Notes under the pieces: model-generated
Database searches by the model: none
Seen by the model: the letters and a program-made list of their open reading frames with translations, nothing else
What the model was told of the DNA's origin: nothing
Program-made: the position numbers and the translations under genes
Shown: one piece after another, positions 60,278 through 64,000 of the stretch
Layout: each line of letters begins with the position of its first letter
Numbering within the stretch: the first letter of the stretch is position 1
Assembly (NCBI GenBank): GCA_022072455.1
Contig: JAJVHY010000007.1
Coordinates: forward strand, 1 to 64,000
DNA from: Verrucomicrobiia bacterium
Lineage (GTDB): Bacteria > Verrucomicrobiota > Verrucomicrobiia > Palsa-1439
DNA: 64,000 nt
Direction: 5' to 3'

Positions 60278-62730
60278 GCGGAAGCGAGTATAGCATCGGC
60301 CACTGGCTGACCTAACGTAATCTTGACCTGCACCGGTCCCCGCGTCGCCAGCGGAATGCGGTTGCCGGTCACGGCTTGGCCATTGACGAGCATCGTTTGG
60401 ATGCCGCGGTTGACGCCGTGGGGATTCTGCACGTTGATCCGGTATTCCACGCCGCGGAAACGCCGCGTGACCGTGAACTCCGGCCAGTCGCGCGGGATGC
60501 ACGGCTCGATTCGTAACCCGTCGTAATCCGGCATGATGCCCAGCAAGCCTTGTGAAACACTCACAAACGCCCACGCCGCCGTGCCGGTCAGCCACGAATT
60601 TTTCGCCTCGCCAAAACAACTCGCATCCCGACCGGCAATCATTTGCGCATAGACATATGGCTCGCTCCGGTACGTTTCAATCTGGGCTTCTTTCGCCGAC
60701 GGACAGATGCTCAGGTAATACTGGAGCGCGCGATCACCTTGACCGGTCCGACAGAGTGCCAGGTGAATCCACGTGTTGTTGTGGCAGAAGATACCGGCGT
60801 TTTCCTTCACACCGGGCGGGTAACTCGAAATCTCGCCCAACTCCAAATGATAGTCGCTGTAAGCCGGTTGCTGCAGGATGATGCCATTCGGTGTGAACAG
60901 CCGCTCATGCACACTCTGCAGCGCCTGCCGCGCCCGGCCATTCGTCGCGCCGGCACCGCCGAGAATACACCACGCCTGACTCTCAATGAATATCTGTCCC
61001 TCCGCGCACTGCGCCGAACCGACCGGCTGTTGCGCCGCATCGTAAGCGCGCCGGTACCACGCGCCGTCCCACGCCGTCGTTTCAACGGCTTGCAGCATCT
61101 CCCGATAATGATCACTCATCCGCACGGCAGCAGCCGGCCGGCCGAGCCAAGCATAAAGTTGTTGCATCTCGCGCGCCGCATACAGGAACAAGCCGGCAAT
61201 CATCACCGATTCCGCCGGTGAACCTTCCACGTCGCCGGCGCATTGGAAGGATTCGTTCGGTTCTTTCGAGAAACAGTTCAGGTTCAGACAATCATTCCAG
61301 TCCGCGTGCCCGATCAACGGCAACCCATGCGGCCCCCGATGCGTCAAAGTGTAGGTGATGCTCGTTTCGAGGTGCTGCAACAACGTGTCACGGCTGCCGG
61401 GTTTGTCGGCGTACCCGACCGGCGCGTCGAGGATGGACCGGTCACCCGTTTCCTTGATGTACGCGCACGTGCTGAGAATCAACCAGAGATGGTCGTCGTA
61501 GAAATCGCCGCCGATCTCCGCGTTGCCCTGCTTCGTCAGCGGTTGGTACTGGTGAAAACAGGTGCCGTCCGCGAGTTGGGTCGCCGCGAGATCGAGAATC
61601 CGTTGCCGGGCGCGTTCGGGAATCATGTGAACGAAACCGAGGATGTCCTGATTGCTGTCACGGAATCCCATGCCGCGCCCAATCCCGGTCTCGAACAAGC
61701 TCGCCGACCGCGACAGGTTGAAGGTCACCAAGCATTGATACTGATTCCACACATTGGCCATGCGATTGGCGTGCTCGTTGGGGCTGGCCACCTGGAAGCT
61801 GTCGAGCAACCGGTCCCACGTCCGGTGCAACTCCGCAAACGCCCCGTCCACATCCCGGTACTTCTCCAGCAACGCGCGCCCTTTGGTTTTGTTCATCACG
61901 CCCGGCTGCTCGAACTTCGGTTCGCCTTGTTCGATGTACGCGAGCAGAAACGCTAACGTCTCGCTGCCACCCGCCGGCAGTTGCAGGTTGATCTGGTGCG
62001 ACCCAATCGGATTCCAGCCGAACGCCCGGCTGTTCCGCGCCTGACCGGCGCGGACGACTTGCGGCTCGTGCAATCCGTTATGAACCCCGACAAATGCATC
62101 GCGCGACGTGTCGAAACCATCCACTGGTCGCGTACACGCAAACATAGCGTAATGATCACGACGCTCCCGGTATTCCGTCTTGTGATAAATAGCCGAGCCT
62201 TCGACCTCCACTTCGCCGATGGAATATGTGCGCTGATAATTCGTCATCTCATTGAGCGCCTCGAACAGACAGAACTCGACGAACGAAAAAAGCGTCAGAC
62301 TCTGCGGCTGGCCGGTCGTGTTCCGAACGGTCGTCTTCCAAATTTCGACGTTCTCCCCCGGCGGGATGAAGAACAAGAGTTCCACCTCGATCCCGTTCTT
62401 CGCGCCGGTAATCCGCGTATAACCAAGCCCATGCCGGCATTCGAAATGATCGAGCGCGGTCTTGACCGGCTTCCAGCCGGGATTCCAGATAGTGCCGTTG
62501 TGATTGATGTAGAGATACCGGCCGCCGACATCCAGCGGCATGTTGTTATACCGATACCGGGTCAACCGCCGGAGTTTCGCATCTTTCCAAAACGTGTACC
62601 CGCCGCCGGTATTGGTGCAGAGACCGAAATAGTCGTCCTGCCCGAGATAATTCAACCACGGGAGCGGAGTGTCAGGTCGGGTGATGACATATTCACGCGC
62701 GGTATCGTCGAAATGACCGTAGGGATTCAT
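60274..62730 (-). CDS. GH94 cellobiose phosphorylase-type enzyme, 818 aa
   Basis: Starts MNPYGHFDDTAREYVITRP, almost the N-terminus of known cellobiose phosphorylases; the frame open to 62883 is not family-like. Other hallmarks: KLRRLTRYRYNNMPLDVGGRYLY, ETGIGRGMGFRDSNQDILGF, LPLIGHADWNDCLNLNCFS (catalytic Asp in the ADWND motif, residues 477-480), EAKNSWLTGTAAWAF. Length matches (about 820). It converts cellobiose and phosphate to glucose-1-phosphate and glucose in the cytosol. First gene of the minus-strand unit, with a dyad 59 bp upstream. Confidence 0.93.
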   Translation of the reverse strand: MNPYGHFDDTAREYVITRPDTPLPWLNYLGQDDYFGLCTNTGGGYTFWKDAKLRRLTRYRYNNMPLDVGGRYLYINHNGTIWNPGWKPVKTALDHFECRHGLGYTRITGAKNGIEVELLFFIPPGENVEIWKTTVRNTTGQPQSLTLFSFVEFCLFEALNEMTNYQRTYSIGEVEVEGSAIYHKTEYRERRDHYAMFACTRPVDGFDTSRDAFVGVHNGLHEPQVVRAGQARNSRAFGWNPIGSHQINLQLPAGGSETLAFLLAYIEQGEPKFEQPGVMNKTKGRALLEKYRDVDGAFAELHRTWDRLLDSFQVASPNEHANRMANVWNQYQCLVTFNLSRSASLFETGIGRGMGFRDSNQDILGFVHMIPERARQRILDLAATQLADGTCFHQYQPLTKQGNAEIGGDFYDDHLWLILSTCAYIKETGDRSILDAPVGYADKPGSRDTLLQHLETSITYTLTHRGPHGLPLIGHADWNDCLNLNCFSKEPNESFQCAGDVEGSPAESVMIAGLFLYAAREMQQLYAWLGRPAAAVRMSDHYREMLQAVETTAWDGAWYRRAYDAAQQPVGSAQCAEGQIFIESQAWCILGGAGATNGRARQALQSVHERLFTPNGIILQQPAYSDYHLELGEISSYPPGVKENAGIFCHNNTWIHLALCRTGQGDRALQYYLSICPSAKEAQIETYRSEPYVYAQMIAGRDASCFGEAKNSWLTGTAAWAFVSVSQGLLGIMPDYDGLRIEPCIPRDWPEFTVTRRFRGVEYRINVQNPHGVNRGIQTMLVNGQAVTGNRIPLATRGPVQVKITLGQPVADAILASA

Positions 62731-62788
62731 AGAAAGGTGCTTGGTCAAGAACGTACGCCACTCACCTCGGACAACAACCCCGCTCTGG

Positions 62789-62802
62789 TTCACTTTGTTG
62801 AA
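62789..62802. promoter_or_regulatory. Candidate operator, dyad copy 5 (variant)
   Basis: On the minus strand it reads TTCAACAAAGTGAA, keeping one full arm and four of six bases of the other. It lies 59 bp upstream of the GH94 ATG, a position similar to the copy before the pseudopilin at 56784. Confidence 0.45.
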
Positions 62803-62977
62803 ACGGCGAATCAGCGCCAGTGAACGCGAAATGGCAACTCCCGCCTTGACGCTGTCGCGCCCAAGCTGTACAAGAATCGGCAACCGGAACGGTTAAACAA
62901 TTTCAAATGGTGTTGGGGGACAATTTCTTAGCAGGCCCGGGAACGCTCAGGAGGTCGTACCGGGGCACGTGGACTCG

Positions 62978-64000
62978 ATGTTTGGCAAATTTCTAAATTA
63001 CTTTTCCACCGATATTGGGATCGACCTGGGAACCGCGAATACGCTCGTTTACGTGCGTGATCACGGAATCGTTTTGCGCGAGCCAAGCGTGGTGGCCATT
63101 CAGGCCGGCAGTAACCACGTTCTGGCCGTCGGCGAAGAGGCCAAACGGATGTTAGGGCGCACGCCCGGCAGCATCCAAGCCATTCGCCCCATGAAGGATG
63201 GCGTCATCGCGGATTTTGAAATCACCGAAGCGATGCTCCGCTACTTCATTCAAAAGGTGTACAAGCCGCGTTACGGCGTGAAACCGCGGGTGGTCGTCGC
63301 GGTGCCGAGCGGCATCACCGAAGTCGAAAAACGCGCCGTCAAAGACAGCGCGGAACATGCCGGGGCTCGCAACCCGGTATTTCTCATTGAAGAACCAATG
63401 GCGGCGGCCATTGGCGTTGGGTTGCCGGTGCAAGAGCCGGCAGGCAACATGATCGTAGACATTGGCGGCGGCACAACCGAGGTGGCCATAATCAGCCTCG
63501 CGGGCATCGTGCTCAGCCGCAGCGTGCGGGTGGCAGGAGACGAACTGGACGAAGCCATCGTCCAGTATATGAAGCGCGCTTACAACTTGGACATCGGACC
63601 GCGGATGTCGGAGGACATCAAAATCAAGATCGGCTCGGCGTATCCTCTGGAACAGGAACTGACCATGGAAGTCAAAGGCCGCGACCTCGTCGCGGGCTTG
63701 CCCAAGACCTTGACCGTTACCTCCGAAGAAATCCGTGAAGCGTTGCAGGAACCGATCACGACGATTGTCGAAAGCATTCGGATCACCCTGGAACGTTGCC
63801 CGGCCGAACTCGCCGCCGATCTCGTCGATCGCGGCATCATGATGGCCGGTGGCGGATCATTGATCCGCGGCATCAACAGTCTGATCTCTGAAGAAACAGG
63901 TTTGCCCGTTCACATCGCGGACGATCCCCTCAGTGCCGTGGCCAACGGTACCGGCGTCGTCCTCCAGGAACTCGGCTTCCTCGAAAAGCTCGCGCGGAAC
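62978..64000 (+). CDS. mreB: Rod-shape-determining protein MreB, 341 codons, cut by window edge
   Basis: Actin-like ATPase: [15 protein letters not shown] (phosphate 1), [64 protein letters not shown] (phosphate 2) and [13 protein letters not shown] (adenosine). It forms filaments under the inner membrane that direct lateral wall synthesis, so the cell is probably rod-shaped. ATG at 62978 is used; an in-frame GTG at 62969 is possible. The stop is not in the window but the protein is nearly full length (usual about 345). It is divergent from the GH94 unit. Confidence 0.97.
   Translation, partial: MFGKFLNYFSTDIGIDLGTANTLVYVRDHGIVLREPSVVAIQAGSNHVLAVGEEAKRMLGRTPGSIQAIRPMKDGVIADFEITEAMLRYFIQKVYKPRYGVKPRVVVAVPSGITEVEKRAVKDSAEHAGARNPVFLIEEPMAAAIGVGLPVQEPAGNMIVDIGGGTTEVAIISLAGIVLSRSVRVAGDELDEAIVQYMKRAYNLDIGPRMSEDIKIKIGSAYPLEQELTMEVKGRDLVAGLPKTLTVTSEEIREALQEPITTIVESIRITLERCPAELAADLVDRGIMMAGGGSLIRGINSLISEETGLPVHIADDPLSAVANGTGVVLQELGFLEKLARN

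Noticed and set aside
62731-62883. 51-residue N-terminal extension of the GH94 enzyme
   Set aside because: Known cellobiose phosphorylases begin at YGHFDD; the extension covers a dyad and the likely promoter region.
1-64000. tRNA, rRNA, transposase, integrase, exosortase and phosphopantetheinyl transferase genes
   Set aside because: Looked for by eye on both strands through protein motifs and RNA-like features; none recognised.

Overview
The window looks like a chromosomal segment of a Verrucomicrobiota bacterium, possibly Opitutae-like. This is inferred from gene content: several large Asn/Ser/Thr/Gly-rich secreted proteins ending in PEP-CTERM sorting tails, prepilin-like proteins with the H-X9-DG C-terminal motif, a LacI regulator with an atypical DPML..LAAYR segment after its helix-turn-helix, FAD-dependent oxidoreductases among glycoside hydrolases, and high GC content. 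No rRNA, tRNA, CRISPR array, transposase or integrase was recognised.

Region 1 (1-9.7 kb, minus strand): four tandem paralogues encoding large secreted beta-strand-repeat proteins with PEP-CTERM tails; the leftmost runs off the window. Their C-terminal regions share very similar DNA, with one 188-bp stretch identical between two of them. Region 2 (10-28 kb): an aryl-polyene/flexirubin-like polyketide locus made of two convergent operons. The plus operon has an FAD oxidoreductase, a PaaK-like ligase, a GT2-DUF2062 protein and a very large MMPL-acyltransferase-methyltransferase fusion. The minus operon has 14 tightly overlapping genes: ketoreductase, LpxL-like acyltransferase, two hotdog dehydratases, thioesterase, three ketosynthase-type proteins (one a double-domain fusion), ACP, polysaccharide deacetylase, LolA-like protein, lipoprotein, C45-type Ntn hydrolase and PlsC-like acyltransferase. 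Together they could build an aryl or other starter into a polyene, transfer it to a lipid or sugar anchor, and export it to the outer membrane.

Region 3 (28-40 kb): mostly housekeeping or small accessory genes: a WG-repeat protein, a lipoprotein, a HEAT-repeat protein with its own promoter and terminator, a DinG-type helicase, a methyltransferase, a RelE-like protein, a glycerophosphodiesterase, an exopolysaccharide-initiating sugar transferase, thyA-folA, a class II aldolase/short-chain dehydrogenase fusion and a LacI regulator. folA and the aldolase fusion each carry an in-frame palindromic DNA insert.

Region 4 (40-48 kb, minus strand): a three-gene unit of two autotransporter-type beta-strand-repeat (PATR) PEP-CTERM proteins flanking an H-X9-DG pseudopilin; the two large genes share about 450 bp of identical DNA. 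Region 5 (48-63 kb): a beta-glucan/mannan utilisation locus. The plus-strand half has two pseudopilins, a small CBM-like secreted protein, two GH5 enzymes, a GH130 phosphorylase and an FAD oxidoreductase. The minus-strand half has a GH94 cellobiose-type phosphorylase, a second GH130, an FAD oxidoreductase, a PL22-like beta-propeller and a pseudopilin. A shared 14-bp dyad (TTCAAC-N2-GTTGAA and close variants) lies upstream of four transcription units here and is the best candidate for an undescribed regulon. The window ends in mreB (62978 onward), cut by the right edge.
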